Source: Microbacterium sp. 11MF | GTDB lineage: Bacteria > Actinomycetota > Actinomycetes > Actinomycetales > Microbacteriaceae | DNA length: 64,000 nt | Direction of reading: 5' to 3' | Assembly (NCBI RefSeq): GCF_000383475.1 | Contig: NZ_KB911460.1 | Location: 744,001 to 808,000 of the forward strand | In this document: piece by piece, positions 26,201 to 35,213 of the stretch | How positions within the stretch are numbered: the first letter of the stretch is position 1 | How the letters are laid out: every line of letters starts with the position of its first letter | The notes under the pieces: model-generated | Seen by the model: the letters and a program-made list of their open reading frames with translations, nothing else | The model's database searches: none | What the model was told of the DNA's origin: nothing | Made by a program: the position numbers and the translations under genes

Positions 26201-28363
26201 ATGACTCGTGGCGAATCCTCCCGTGTTCCCGCGATGATGCGGCGGATGACAGCGCTCACGGCGGTCTGGGTGACCGCGGTGCTGATCCTCACCGCGGGAC
26301 CGGCCGCGGCCGGGACCGTCCCCACCCCGTCGCCGACTCCGACTCCCACCGCGAGCCCGACTCCAACTCCGACGCCCACGCCGACGCCAACGCCGACGCC
26401 GACCCCGAAGCCGACGGTCGCTCCGACCCCGAAGCCGTCGCCGTCGCCCACGCCGACGCCGACCCCCGCACCTTCGCCGGATGCCGGTGCACGCCTGGCA
26501 GCGCCCCCGGCCCCGCGCATGCCCTCGATCACGCGGATCAGCGCGCCGACGGCCGCTGACCAGACGATCACAGCGAGCCGCACGCTCTTCCCCGACGGCA
26601 GCACGGAGGTCGTCGTCTCGGCCGCCAAGCGTCATGACGCGCAGACCGCGGCCTACCTCGCCGGCGCCCGCCGCGCACCCCTCCTCTACGTCGCGCCCGA
26701 TGCGATCCCCGCCGCGATCACGGCCGAACTGAAGCGGCTGCGGCCCACCCGCATCCTCGTCGTCGGGTCGACGGCCTCCGTCGGGACGAAGGTGGCGGGC
26801 CTGCTCGGCGCCATCGCTCCGGTCGAGCGGATCGCCGGCGGTGACACCTACGCGCTGTCGCGAGCGGTCCTCCGATTCCAGGGCCCGGTGAAGCGGGTGT
26901 ACATGGCCGACGGTCGCACGATGGGTACCGCTCCGATCGCCGCTGCGGCCGCGAACGCCACCGGCGCGGGCTTCATGGCGGTCGACGGCCGCGGGACGGC
27001 GTCGACCGCGACGATGGACGCGCTCCGGGCGGTGGGGGCGAAGGAGGTCGTCCTCACGAACGTGATGTCGATGATGGGTCGGAACTTCGTCGACAAGATC
27101 AGGGCCGCAGGCATCAGCGTCCGGCGCCTTCCCGGCGGGACGAACGAGGCGATGGCCGTCTCGGCCGCCGGAGAGTACCCCGCCACGACCACCCGGGCCG
27201 TCGTCGTCTCGGGCGCGGACGCGCCCAATCATGAGACCGGCACGGCGGCGGCGGTCGCCGGTGCGCTCCGCCAGCCCTTCCTCTACGCCCGCACCGAGTG
27301 CGTATCGGATGCCGCCGCAGCGATGCTCGACCGGCGCAAGGATTCCGTCCTCGCGATCGGCTCGACGAGCCGGCTCAACGCGACGGTCATCTCCGGCGAC
27401 GGGTGCACGGCCGTCCGGACCGCTGCCGCCGACACGCTGCGCGCGAAGATCACGGCGGCGACCAAGCGGCATCCGTCATCGTCGTACGCCGTGACCGTGC
27501 GGCAGATCGGCGGGCTGGAGGTCGTGTCGGGAGTGACCGGTGCCACCCGCCGCGAGCCGGCCAGCATGATGAAGCTGTTCGTCGCCTGGGCGGCTCTGAC
27601 CCGGGTGGACAAGAAGCAGGCGTCGCTGTCGACGAAGCTGTCCTCGGGGCTGACCGTGAAGGAGTGCCTGCGAGAGCTCATCTGGATGTCGGACAACTAC
27701 TGCCACACCGACCTCGTCCACTGGATCGGGATCTCCAACCTGAACAAGCAGATCGCCGCCGGCGGGTACGGCCAGACCTCCTACGGGCGCGTCCTCAAAG
27801 GGCAGGACGTCCTCTACGGCGGCAACCGCACGACGTCCAACGACCTCAGCCTGCTGCTGTCGCGGATCGAGAAGAAGCAGCTGCTGAGCGCGTCGAGCAG
27901 GGCGCTCATGCTCGACCTCATGCACACGCAGCTGTTCCGCTCCCGCATCCCGAACGGCATCCCCGCCTCCGCCTGGCAGGCGTCCAAGCCCGGCTCCCTC
28001 TGGGTGAAGGGCGGCTTGCTCCAGGCGGACACGGCGATCATCCGGGGACCGAAGGGGACCTTCGTGCTCACGGTCATCGGTGACGCCGGATCGTCGAAGG
28101 CCGGCATCCGCGACATCGCGCGCACCGTCTACTCGCACGTCAACGGCTCCTTCGGCGCGGCCGCGAACCATTCGGATCTGCACGTGCGGACCACGAAGAA
28201 CGCGACGTGGCGGAAGAGCGCGGGCGGCGCGGTCGGCGGAACGGTGCCCGTCGGCACACCGCTGCAGGTCTCGGACTCGAAGCGGCACTGGTACAAGATG
28301 CACTACCGCGGCGGCTACGCGTGGATCTGGTACTCGTCCGTGCGCAGCAACCTCGCCTACTGA
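26201..28363 (+). CDS. Exported cell-wall-binding serine hydrolase with SH3 domain
   Basis: A 720-residue secreted protein with four parts. A signal peptide (about 1-40) is followed by a Pro-Thr/Ser stalk (about 41-95). Residues about 120-415 resemble cell wall binding repeat 2 modules ([20 protein letters not shown] and similar, three times). A serine hydrolase/class A beta-lactamase-like domain follows, with Ser455-x-x-Lys458 (SMMK), the SDN motif at residue 497 and a KGG at 603. The C terminus is an SH3-type domain with [11 protein letters not shown]. The complete catalytic set suggests a D,D-carboxypeptidase or related wall enzyme; real beta-lactamase activity is less likely. TACGGT lies seven bases before ATG 26201; ATG 26234 is an alternative. 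Confidence 0.82.
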   Translation: MTRGESSRVPAMMRRMTALTAVWVTAVLILTAGPAAAGTVPTPSPTPTPTASPTPTPTPTPTPTPTPTPKPTVAPTPKPSPSPTPTPTPAPSPDAGARLAAPPAPRMPSITRISAPTAADQTITASRTLFPDGSTEVVVSAAKRHDAQTAAYLAGARRAPLLYVAPDAIPAAITAELKRLRPTRILVVGSTASVGTKVAGLLGAIAPVERIAGGDTYALSRAVLRFQGPVKRVYMADGRTMGTAPIAAAAANATGAGFMAVDGRGTASTATMDALRAVGAKEVVLTNVMSMMGRNFVDKIRAAGISVRRLPGGTNEAMAVSAAGEYPATTTRAVVVSGADAPNHETGTAAAVAGALRQPFLYARTECVSDAAAAMLDRRKDSVLAIGSTSRLNATVISGDGCTAVRTAAADTLRAKITAATKRHPSSSYAVTVRQIGGLEVVSGVTGATRREPASMMKLFVAWAALTRVDKKQASLSTKLSSGLTVKECLRELIWMSDNYCHTDLVHWIGISNLNKQIAAGGYGQTSYGRVLKGQDVLYGGNRTTSNDLSLLLSRIEKKQLLSASSRALMLDLMHTQLFRSRIPNGIPASAWQASKPGSLWVKGGLLQADTAIIRGPKGTFVLTVIGDAGSSKAGIRDIARTVYSHVNGSFGAAANHSDLHVRTTKNATWRKSAGGAVGGTVPVGTPLQVSDSKRHWYKMHYRGGYAWIWYSSVRSNLAY
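26321..26480 (+). repeat. Pro-Thr/Pro-Ser hexanucleotide repeat region
   Basis: About 160 bases of degenerate ACNCCG/CCGACN hexamers encode a Pro-Thr, Pro-Ser and Pro-Lys stalk that spaces the wall-binding modules from the signal peptide. The near-identical units make copy-number change by slippage plausible. Confidence 0.85.
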
Positions 28364-28364
28364 C

Positions 28365-28988
28365 TCACGCGTCGGGGCGCCGGCGAAGCAGCTGGATGAC
28401 GCACTGCTGCGGGTCGCAGGACGAACGCATGCCGTCCACGGCGAGCGGTCCGCCCGCCTCGCGGAGCGCCCCCTGCATCAGCCCGAGGTGGACCCCGCAC
28501 AGGGTCTCGCGGTGATCCGCCTGGTCGGCGGCGTGGGCGCACGGAGTGAGATCGATCGTGAGGCCGTCCTCGTCGATCTCCGGATCGAACCCGCCGTCGA
28601 GGAGCTGCTCGACGAGCGCATCGAGCTGATGCTGCTCCTCGCCCGTGAGGGTCCCCGCGGTCTCGGGCATGACGCGGCGCATGAGGTCGCCGCGCTCGAC
28701 CGCGGCCTGCACCTTGCGACGGTGCTCGGGGCTCGACACGCTCGCACCGTCGACCGCGCGGTAGAACACGCGGGGGCGGCCGCGGACGGTGCGATTCTCG
28801 ACCTCGGTGGCCACGAAGCCGCGCTCGATCAAGCGCTGCAGGTGCTCGCGCACGGTGTTCGGGTGCAGCCCGGTGGCTTTCACGAGCTCGCCGACGGTCT
28901 GCTGCGGGGTCGTCTGCAGCAGATGGAGGATCGCCACGCGCGAGGACGTGGAGATCGCGTTGTAGGCCGTCGGGCGCCGGGCCGTCAT
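28365..28988 (-). CDS. Winged-helix regulator with four C-terminal cysteines (SufR-like layout)
   Basis: A 207-residue regulator. An ArsR-type winged helix (about residues 10-75) contains TVGELVKATGLHPNTVREHLQRL. The C-terminal half carries Cys150, Cys164, Cys191 and Cys196 (spacing X13, X26, X4) in PCAH, LCGVH and SSCDPQQC. This resembles the iron-sulfur-cluster regulators of the SufR group, so sensing of iron-sulfur clusters, oxygen or nitric oxide is plausible. That is inference from layout. GATAAT lies six bases before ATG 28988 and the six bases also contain GGAG. It is near cydABDC but separated by the wall hydrolase gene; no target is shown. Confidence 0.82.
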   Translation of the reverse strand: MTARRPTAYNAISTSSRVAILHLLQTTPQQTVGELVKATGLHPNTVREHLQRLIERGFVATEVENRTVRGRPRVFYRAVDGASVSSPEHRRKVQAAVERGDLMRRVMPETAGTLTGEEQHQLDALVEQLLDGGFDPEIDEDGLTIDLTPCAHAADQADHRETLCGVHLGLMQGALREAGGPLAVDGMRSSCDPQQCVIQLLRRRPDA

Positions 28989-29061
28989 GGCTCCATTATC
29001 GCGGGATGCCCGGTGCTCGGAGGCGGCCCCAGGATGGGATTCCGCCCTTAATCTGGAGGGC

Positions 29062-29559
29062 ATGCGGCACCCCACTCCAGACCCCGTCGGCCCGGGACAG
29101 GAGAGCGTCTGGGACTATCCCCGACCCCCTCGCGTCGAGCCGGTCCGCGGGACCGTGACGATCACCCTCGGCGGCGAACGCATCGTCGCCACGAAGGGAG
29201 CGCTGCGGGTTCTCGAGACGAGTCATCCGCCCGTCTACTACCTGCCCATCGCCGACTTCGTCCCGGGCGCGTTGACGCGGGCGCCGGGAGCGTCGTTCTG
29301 CGAGTTCAAGGGCGCTGCGCGCTACCTCGACGTCCACGGGGGCGGGCGGACCGTGCCCGGCGCGGCGTGGAACTATCCGAACCCCGAGCCCGGCTACGAA
29401 GAGCTCGCCGATCGCGTGGCGGTGTACGCGCAGGAGATGGACGAGTGCACGGTCGCCGGCGAGGTCGTCACTCCGCAGCCGGGGCGGTTCTACGGCGGGT
29501 GGATCACCGCTCAGGTGGTGGGACCCTTCAAGGGCATCGCGGGGTCGATGGGGTGGTGA
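29062..29559 (+). CDS. DUF427 domain-containing protein
   Basis: A 165-residue protein, nearly all one DUF427 domain. Family markers are the conserved VESVWDYPRPPR-like N terminus, ALRVLETSHPPVYYLP, FCEFKGAARYLDV and AAWNYPNPEPGYEELADRVA. Function is unknown; homologues are widespread in actinobacteria and proteobacteria. TAATCT lies seven bases before ATG 29062 and GGAGGG fills the gap, so leaderless or leadered translation is possible. Divergent from the cysteine-rich regulator. Confidence 0.9.
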   Translation: MRHPTPDPVGPGQESVWDYPRPPRVEPVRGTVTITLGGERIVATKGALRVLETSHPPVYYLPIADFVPGALTRAPGASFCEFKGAARYLDVHGGGRTVPGAAWNYPNPEPGYEELADRVAVYAQEMDECTVAGEVVTPQPGRFYGGWITAQVVGPFKGIAGSMGW

Positions 29560-29583
29560 CCCCTCCCTGAGTGACCCCGGCGG

Positions 29584-30408
29584 TCAGAGCCCGAGCGACG
29601 GCTGCACGTCGGGGGAGTCGCTCTCGCGCGGCTCCTGCCGGACGAGGTCGGCCACGGAGCCCAGGATCTCGTCGGGACGGAACGGGTAGCGCTCGATCTC
29701 GGCGCTCTCGCTGATGCCGGTGAGGACGAGCACCGTGTGGAGCCCCGCCTCGATGCCCGCGACGACGTCGGTGTCCATGCGGTCGCCGATCATGCCGGTG
29801 TTCTCGGAGTGGGCGCCGATGCGGTTGAGCGCCGAGCGGAACATCATCGGGTTCGGCTTGCCGACGACGTAGGGCTCTTTGCCGGTCGCCTTGGTGATCA
29901 GCGCCGAGATCGCGCCGGTCGCGGGCAGGACCCCTTGGGTCGAGGGCCCGGTCGCGTCGGGGTTGGTGGCGATGAACCGCGACCCGGCGCCGATGAACCT
30001 GATCGCCTTGGTGATCGCCTCGAACGAGTAGTTCCGCGTCTCGCCGACGACGACGTAGTCGGGGCTCGTCTCGGTCATGATGAAGCCCGCCTCGTGGAGC
30101 GCGGTCGTGAGACCTGCTTCGCCGATGACGAAAGCCGTGCCGCCGGGCTTCTGCGAGGCGAGGAAGTCCGCGGTGGCGAGGGCCGACGTCCAGATCGACT
30201 CCTCCGGGACCACGAGGCCCGAGGCGCGGAGCCGTGCGCTGAGGTCGCGCGGCGTGAAGATCGAGTTGTTGGTGAGGACGAGGAACGGGGTGCCGTCGTC
30301 GCGCCATTGCTCGAGGAGCTCCGCGGCGCCCGGGATCGGCGTGTTCTCGTGGACGAGGACGCCGTCCATGTCGGTCAGCCAGCACTCGATGTCCGCCCGG
30401 GTCCGCAT
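29584..30408 (-). CDS. HAD-IIA family hydrolase (NagD-like)
   Basis: A 274-residue HAD phosphatase of the NagD/p-nitrophenyl phosphatase subgroup. Motif I is TDMDGVL (nucleophile Asp near residue 13), motif II LVLTNNS, and motif III/IV lies in GKPNPMMFRSAL and MIGDRMDTDV. The IIA cap domain lies between motifs II and III. Such enzymes dephosphorylate nucleotides or sugar phosphates. TAGGGT lies exactly six bases before ATG 30408, so the mRNA is probably leaderless. Confidence 0.92.
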   Translation of the reverse strand: MRTRADIECWLTDMDGVLVHENTPIPGAAELLEQWRDDGTPFLVLTNNSIFTPRDLSARLRASGLVVPEESIWTSALATADFLASQKPGGTAFVIGEAGLTTALHEAGFIMTETSPDYVVVGETRNYSFEAITKAIRFIGAGSRFIATNPDATGPSTQGVLPATGAISALITKATGKEPYVVGKPNPMMFRSALNRIGAHSENTGMIGDRMDTDVVAGIEAGLHTVLVLTGISESAEIERYPFRPDEILGSVADLVRQEPRESDSPDVQPSLGL

Positions 30409-30481
30409 GCCTTCACCCTACGCCCGCGGCTCGTTCGGCCCGGGTAGGGGGATGGCGGTCCGGTCCATGGCTCGACTTTGG

Positions 30482-30495
30482 TTAGGCTGTCCTTA
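30482..30495. promoter_or_regulatory. DtxR/IdeR-like iron box upstream of the siderophore operon
   Basis: TTAGG (30482-30486) and CCTTA (30491-30495) form an imperfect inverted repeat around four bases, 31 bases before the lipoprotein start. It resembles the half sites of the actinobacterial iron-dependent repressor box. Position and the iron-uptake genes that follow support iron repression. Confidence 0.6.
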
Positions 30496-30525
30496 CTTAG
30501 CTCCAAGGAAAGGCCCCTGCTCACC

Positions 30526-31443
30526 ATGTCCCCACGCTCACGACTGGTCCTCGCCTCCGCGGCCGGGATGATCGCTCTCGCCCTGGCCGGATGCACCGCC
30601 GCCACCGCGCCCGAATCGGCGGGCGGATCCGCGGCCCCGGGAACGCGATCCCTCGAGCACGCCCGCGGCACGGCCGACGTGCCCGACCAGCCGGAGCGCG
30701 TCGTGACGCTCGAGCCGCTCGAGCTCGACACAGCGGTGGCCATCGGCATCACGCCCGTGGGTGCGGCCGTCGCGGGGAACGTGACGGAACTGCCCTCGTA
30801 CCTCGGGGTCTCGGACGTCGCTCCCGTCGGGACCGTCCCCGAGCCCGACCTCGAGGCGATCGCGGCCCTGAAGCCCGATCTGATCCTGGGCACAGAGTCG
30901 CGGCATTCAGAACTCTACGAGCAGCTGAGCGCCATCGCCCCGACGGTCTTCATCGCCTCGCAGGCCGACCCGTGGCGCGAGAACGCCACGCTCATCGGCG
31001 AGGCGCTGGGCCGTGAGGACGAGGTCGCCGGTCTCCTCACCGGTGTCGATGATGAGTGCGCGCGCCTGAAGAGCGAGTACGCGCTCGACGGTCAGACGGT
31101 GCAGCTCATCCGCCCGCGCGACGAGACGACGCTCAGCCTCTACGGCCCGGTCTCGTTCGCCGGCAGCCTGCTCGAGTGCGTCGGCTTCACCATCCCCGAC
31201 CGGGAATGGGAGGACGGCCTTCAGGCGGACCTGTCGCCCGAGAACATCGCGTCGGCGACGGCGGATCACGTCTTCGTGACGGCCGCGGACGTCGACGACC
31301 GTTCCGCGATCCCCGCTGCGGTCGCCAGCGCGTTCCCCGATGCGACGCTGGTCGACACCAGTACGTGGGTGTCCGGCGTCGGCCCGAAGGGGGCCGAGGC
31401 CGTCCTCGGCGGCATCGAGCGGTACCTCTCCGCGAACCGGTGA
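30526..31443 (+). CDS. Iron-siderophore ABC transporter substrate-binding lipoprotein
   Basis: A 305-residue class III solute-binding lipoprotein (FecB/FepB-like). The lipobox is LALAGC with Cys at residue 23. The mature part has the typical PERVVTLEPLELDTAVAIGITPVG and AIAALKPDLILGTESR helical-backbone features. ATG 30526 is chosen because it gives a normal signal peptide; AAGGAAAGG lies 14-22 bases upstream, a little far. First gene of a tightly overlapping five-gene operon; regulated by the adjacent iron box (inference). Confidence 0.92.
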   Translation: MSPRSRLVLASAAGMIALALAGCTAATAPESAGGSAAPGTRSLEHARGTADVPDQPERVVTLEPLELDTAVAIGITPVGAAVAGNVTELPSYLGVSDVAPVGTVPEPDLEAIAALKPDLILGTESRHSELYEQLSAIAPTVFIASQADPWRENATLIGEALGREDEVAGLLTGVDDECARLKSEYALDGQTVQLIRPRDETTLSLYGPVSFAGSLLECVGFTIPDREWEDGLQADLSPENIASATADHVFVTAADVDDRSAIPAAVASAFPDATLVDTSTWVSGVGPKGAEAVLGGIERYLSANR

Positions 31444-32444
31444 CCGTCACCACGCGCCCGGGTCGAGGCATCCTCAGCGTCGGTGTCGTCGCGGCGATCC
31501 TCGCCGTCGCCGTGATCGCGTCGCTCGCGCTCGGCGCCAACCCGCTCGCCCCGCCGGCGGTGATCGACGCGATCGCCGGCAGGGGGACGAGGGAGACGTC
31601 TTTCGTCGTCTGGGACCTGCGGGCGCCGCGCACGGTCGTCGGCCTCATCGCGGGCGCGGCGCTCGGCGCGGCCGGAGCGCTCATGCAGGCGTTCACGCGC
31701 AACCCCCTCGCCGATCCCGGGCTCCTCGGGGTCGGTGCGGGGGCGGCGTTCGCCGTCGCGCTCGGCGTGTCCCTGTTCGGATTGTCCGACCCGGGAGAGG
31801 TCGTCTGGCCCGCCTTCGCCGGCGCGCTGCTGGTGACCATGGCGGTCTCCGTGATCGGTGCGAGCGGGCCGGGCGGACCGGTTCGCCTCATCCTCGCGGG
31901 TGTCGCGCTCGGCGCCGTTCTGTCGGGCATCACGACCGCCATCACGCTGACGGACCCGGAAGCCTTCGACCGGATGCGCGGATGGAACGCGGGGTCCCTG
32001 CTCGGAGCAGGGCTGGACGACCTCGGCGCCATCGCCCCTTTCGTCGCCGCGGGTGCCGTCCTCGCGTTCGCGCTCGCCCCCGGACTCAACGCGATGGCGC
32101 TCGGCGACGACGTCGCGCGCTCGCAGGGAGTGAACGTCGGCCGCATCCGGATCGGAGTGATCGTGGCGGTCACCCTCCTCGCCGGGGCTGCCACCGCGAT
32201 CGCGGGGCCGATCTCGTTCGTCGGCCTCATGATCCCGCACGTCGTGCGGTGGATCGTCGGACCCGATCAGCGTGCAGTTCTGCCGCTGTCGCTGCTGGCC
32301 GGCCCTGTCGTCGTGCTCGCCGCCGACATCCTCGGCCGCGTCGTGATCGCCCCCGCCGAGGTCCCGGTCGGGGTCGTCGTCGCCTTCGTCGGAGCCCCGC
32401 TCCTCATCGCGCTCGCGCGTCGACGGACGGCGAGGGCCCTGTGA
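31440..32444 (+). CDS. FecCD family iron-siderophore permease 1
   Basis: A 334-residue permease with about nine or ten spans. FecCD markers are LRAPRTVVGLIAGAALGAAGALMQAFTRNPLADPGLLGVGAGA and AGPISFVGLMIPHVVRWIVGPD, quoted here only in part: LRAPRTVVGLIAG near residue 60 and GPISFVGLMIPHVVR near 265. GTG 31440 overlaps the lipoprotein stop by four bases. Forms the membrane channel together with the next gene product. Confidence 0.93.
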   Translation: MTVTTRPGRGILSVGVVAAILAVAVIASLALGANPLAPPAVIDAIAGRGTRETSFVVWDLRAPRTVVGLIAGAALGAAGALMQAFTRNPLADPGLLGVGAGAAFAVALGVSLFGLSDPGEVVWPAFAGALLVTMAVSVIGASGPGGPVRLILAGVALGAVLSGITTAITLTDPEAFDRMRGWNAGSLLGAGLDDLGAIAPFVAAGAVLAFALAPGLNAMALGDDVARSQGVNVGRIRIGVIVAVTLLAGAATAIAGPISFVGLMIPHVVRWIVGPDQRAVLPLSLLAGPVVVLAADILGRVVIAPAEVPVGVVVAFVGAPLLIALARRRTARAL

Positions 32445-33490
32445 TGGTCGCGACCGTCGTGGACCGTGCGGGCCGAGTGGGGCGACCGGCTCGGTCCGTC
32501 GCCGCCGGGCGGCGGCGCGTGCTCGCGGTGGGGGTCGCGGCATCCGTCGTGCTGGTCGTGCTGGTCACCCTGGGTCTGATCCTCGGGGACTTCCCCGTCC
32601 CGCTCGAGCGGATCCCAACGATCCTGGCGGGCGGCGGTGAAGGGATCGAACACACCGTGGTCGTCGACTGGAGGCTGACGCGCGTGATCGCCGCGGTCGG
32701 GGTGGGGGCGCTCCTGGGCATCGCGGGTGCGCTGTTCCAGACCGTCACCCGCAATCCGCTCGCGAGTCCCGACATCCTGGGACTTTCGAGCGGTGCCTTC
32801 AGCGGCATGCTCCTGACGCTCGTGCTCGTGTCCGCGAGCTGGCAGGCTCTCGTCGCCGGATCGCTGGTCGGCGGGCTCGTGACGGGACTCGTCATCCAGA
32901 TGCTGGCCTCGCGCGACGGACTGCAGGGCTTTCGGATCGTCGTGGTCGGCATCGGGGTCTCGGCGATGCTGGCGTCGCTGAACACCTGGCTGTTGCTGCA
33001 GGTCGAACTCGAGACCGCGATGTTCGCATCGGCGTGGGGTGCCGGATCGCTCAACGGCGTCTCCGCAGGCCCCGTCACCGGGGCGCTCGTGGCCGCTGTG
33101 CCGATCGTCGTGGGGTCGTTCTGCCTCGTCCCACGGATGCGACAGCTCGAGTTGGGGGACGATCTCGGCGCGGCCACGGGGGCGCGTCCGCACGCCGTCC
33201 GGGCCCTGGCGTTGCTCGCGGGGGTGGGCCTCGTGTCGGCGGCGACCACCGTCGCAGGCCCCGTGGCCTTCGTCGCCCTGGCGGCTCCGCAGATCGCCCG
33301 CCGCCTCGCGCGCACGCCGTCGCTGCCGCTCGGACTGTCGGCCCTCCTCGGAGCCGCGGTCCTGCTCGCCTCCGACCTCGTCGCGCAGCACGCGCTGCCG
33401 GCGCCCCTCCCCGTCGGCGTCGTCACCGTCTCGGTCGGCGGCCTCTACCTTCTGTCCGTCATCGTCCTGGAGATCCGTCGCCGTGCCTGA
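32444..33490 (+). CDS. FecCD family iron-siderophore permease 2
   Basis: A 348-residue second FecCD permease with WRLTRVIAAVGVGALLG, TRNPLASPDILG and AGPVAFVALAAPQIARRL. Compared with the first permease, the last helix pair is followed by a short basic tail. The ATG overlaps the preceding stop by one base (TGATG), and the ATPase GTG starts inside its last codons, so all five genes are translationally linked. Confidence 0.93.
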   Translation: MVATVVDRAGRVGRPARSVAAGRRRVLAVGVAASVVLVVLVTLGLILGDFPVPLERIPTILAGGGEGIEHTVVVDWRLTRVIAAVGVGALLGIAGALFQTVTRNPLASPDILGLSSGAFSGMLLTLVLVSASWQALVAGSLVGGLVTGLVIQMLASRDGLQGFRIVVVGIGVSAMLASLNTWLLLQVELETAMFASAWGAGSLNGVSAGPVTGALVAAVPIVVGSFCLVPRMRQLELGDDLGAATGARPHAVRALALLAGVGLVSAATTVAGPVAFVALAAPQIARRLARTPSLPLGLSALLGAAVLLASDLVAQHALPAPLPVGVVTVSVGGLYLLSVIVLEIRRRA

Positions 33491-34298
33491 TCGCCCACCC
33501 GCTTCCCTCACCGTCGAGCAGGCCTCCTTCGCCTATGCCGACACCCGCATCGTCGACCAGCTCTCGCTGCAGATCGAACCGGGCTCGTTCACCGTCGTCA
33601 TCGGCCCGAACGCGTGCGGCAAGTCGACGCTTCTGCGCGGTCTCGCGCGCCTGCTCGCACCAGAGGAAGGGCAGGTCGTCCTCGACGGCCGGTCGATCGC
33701 CGGGATCCCCGCCAAGACGCTCGCGCGGCGGATGGGGCTTCTGCCGCAGACCGCCGTCGCGCCCGAGGGGATCACGGTGCGCGACCTCGTCTCGCGGGGT
33801 CGGTATCCGCATCGGGGGATGCTGCGACCCTGGTCGCCGACCGATGAGTCGGCCGTCGTCGAGGCGCTCGCCGCGACCGGGACGACCGAGTTGGCGGACC
33901 GGCCGGTCGACGCACTGTCGGGCGGGCAGCGCCAGCGGGTGTGGATCGCGATGGTCCTCGCGCAGCAGACCGAGGTGCTGCTTCTCGACGAACCGACCAC
34001 GTACCTCGACGTCGCGCATCAGGTCGAACTGCTCGAACTCCTTGCGGCCCTCCACGAGCAGGGCCGGACGATCGTCGCCGTCCTGCACGACCTCAACCAG
34101 GCGGCGCGCTACGCGACGACCGTCGTCGCCATGCGCGACGGGCGGGTGATCGCCGAAGGGCCGCCTGCCGAGGTCGTCACGAGCGAGAACGTGTCGGCCG
34201 TCTTCGGCCTCGCCAACACCGTCATCCCCGATCCCGTCACGGGAGGGCCGCTCGTCGTCCCGCTCCGTGCGCCCCACGTCACGGAGGTCCGACCATGA
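33483..34298 (+). CDS. Iron-siderophore ABC transporter ATP-binding protein
   Basis: A 271-residue FepC/FhuC-type ATPase. Walker A is GPNACGKST (an Ala where Gly is usual), then RYPHRGMLRPW, signature LSGGQRQRVWIAM, Walker B VLLLDEPTTYLD and switch His in VLHDLNQAARY. GTG 33483 is the start that joins it to the permease by an eight-base overlap. It energises uptake of the ferric siderophore. Confidence 0.94.
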   Translation: MPDRPPASLTVEQASFAYADTRIVDQLSLQIEPGSFTVVIGPNACGKSTLLRGLARLLAPEEGQVVLDGRSIAGIPAKTLARRMGLLPQTAVAPEGITVRDLVSRGRYPHRGMLRPWSPTDESAVVEALAATGTTELADRPVDALSGGQRQRVWIAMVLAQQTEVLLLDEPTTYLDVAHQVELLELLAALHEQGRTIVAVLHDLNQAARYATTVVAMRDGRVIAEGPPAEVVTSENVSAVFGLANTVIPDPVTGGPLVVPLRAPHVTEVRP

Positions 34299-35140
34299 CC
34301 GCAGTCCTCGAGCGCCCTTGGGCGTACAGCGCCTTCGAGGTGGAGGTCGCCGCGACCGTGCGGCTGAGCATGAGGTTCATCCGGATCACGCTGCGCGGCG
34401 ACGCACTGCGGAACTTCGCGGAGTGGGGTCTCGATCAGCGCATCAAGCTCGTCCTGCCGCTCCCCGGTGGCGGCCTCGCCGACTTCGGCCTGCTCGACGA
34501 GCCGACGCCCCACCCCTCCGATTGGTACACGCGGTGGAAGGAGCTCGACGAGACCGAGCGGAACGTGCTCCGGACGTACACCCCCGCCGCGATCCGAGCA
34601 GACGACGGCGAGATCGACGTCGACGTGTACCTGCACACCCCGGCAGGGCCGGCGTCTGCGTGGGCTGCGTCTGCTCGCCCCGGCGACCGCCTCGTCGTGA
34701 CCGGACCCGACCGCCGCATGGGGTGGACGGGGTACGGCCTGCACTGGCATCCGGGTTCGGCACGTCGGGTGCTGCTCGTCGCGGACGAGACCGCGTACCC
34801 CGCGGCGCGCAACATCGTGTCGGCGTTGCCCGACGGTGTCGTCGCCGACGTGATGGTGGATGCCGCGGCTCCGGCGGAAGACCTGCTGTCACCGCACGTC
34901 GCCGCGCCTCACCGCGCTCAGCGCATCGACCGCGACGATGCCGGGGGTCTCGAGCGTGCCGTCGCGGCGTGGGCGGATGCCACGGTGGATCTGCCGAGCG
35001 GCGAGGTCTACGTCTGGCTGGCCGGCGAGTCCGGCACGGTCACCTCCCTCCGGCGCCTGCTCACCGGCCGCCTCGGTGTGCCGAAGGATCGGGTGTCGTT
35101 CCTCGGCTACTGGCGCGAGGGCGGCCCGCTCGTCGGCTGA
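34295..35140 (+). CDS. Siderophore-interacting protein (ferric-siderophore reductase family)
   Basis: A 281-residue cytosolic flavoprotein of the ViuB/YqjH type that releases iron from the imported siderophore by reduction. The N-terminal FAD-binding barrel contains LRTYTPAAI; the usual second Arg of the R-x-Y-T-x-R flavin motif is Ala here. The C-terminal NAD(P)H domain has LLVADETAYPAARNIV and ends with the family's FLGYWREGG. It overlaps the ATPase stop (ATGA) and closes the operon. Confidence 0.92.
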   Translation: MTAVLERPWAYSAFEVEVAATVRLSMRFIRITLRGDALRNFAEWGLDQRIKLVLPLPGGGLADFGLLDEPTPHPSDWYTRWKELDETERNVLRTYTPAAIRADDGEIDVDVYLHTPAGPASAWAASARPGDRLVVTGPDRRMGWTGYGLHWHPGSARRVLLVADETAYPAARNIVSALPDGVVADVMVDAAAPAEDLLSPHVAAPHRAQRIDRDDAGGLERAVAAWADATVDLPSGEVYVWLAGESGTVTSLRRLLTGRLGVPKDRVSFLGYWREGGPLVG

Positions 35141-35213
35141 GCGGGGGAGGGGTGGACGCTGTGTCGCGGGTGCTCGCCGTGTAGCGGCATCCGCCCATGG
35201 CTAGTCTGGGCAC

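Noticed and set aside
26321..26480. CRISPR-like or satellite array
   Set aside because: The repeats are short, continuous and in frame, encoding a Pro-Thr stalk; there are no spacers.
23497..26559. Plus-strand open frame of 1020 codons opposite cydB and cydA
   Set aside because: Asp/Glu/Arg-rich shadow of two certain membrane proteins.
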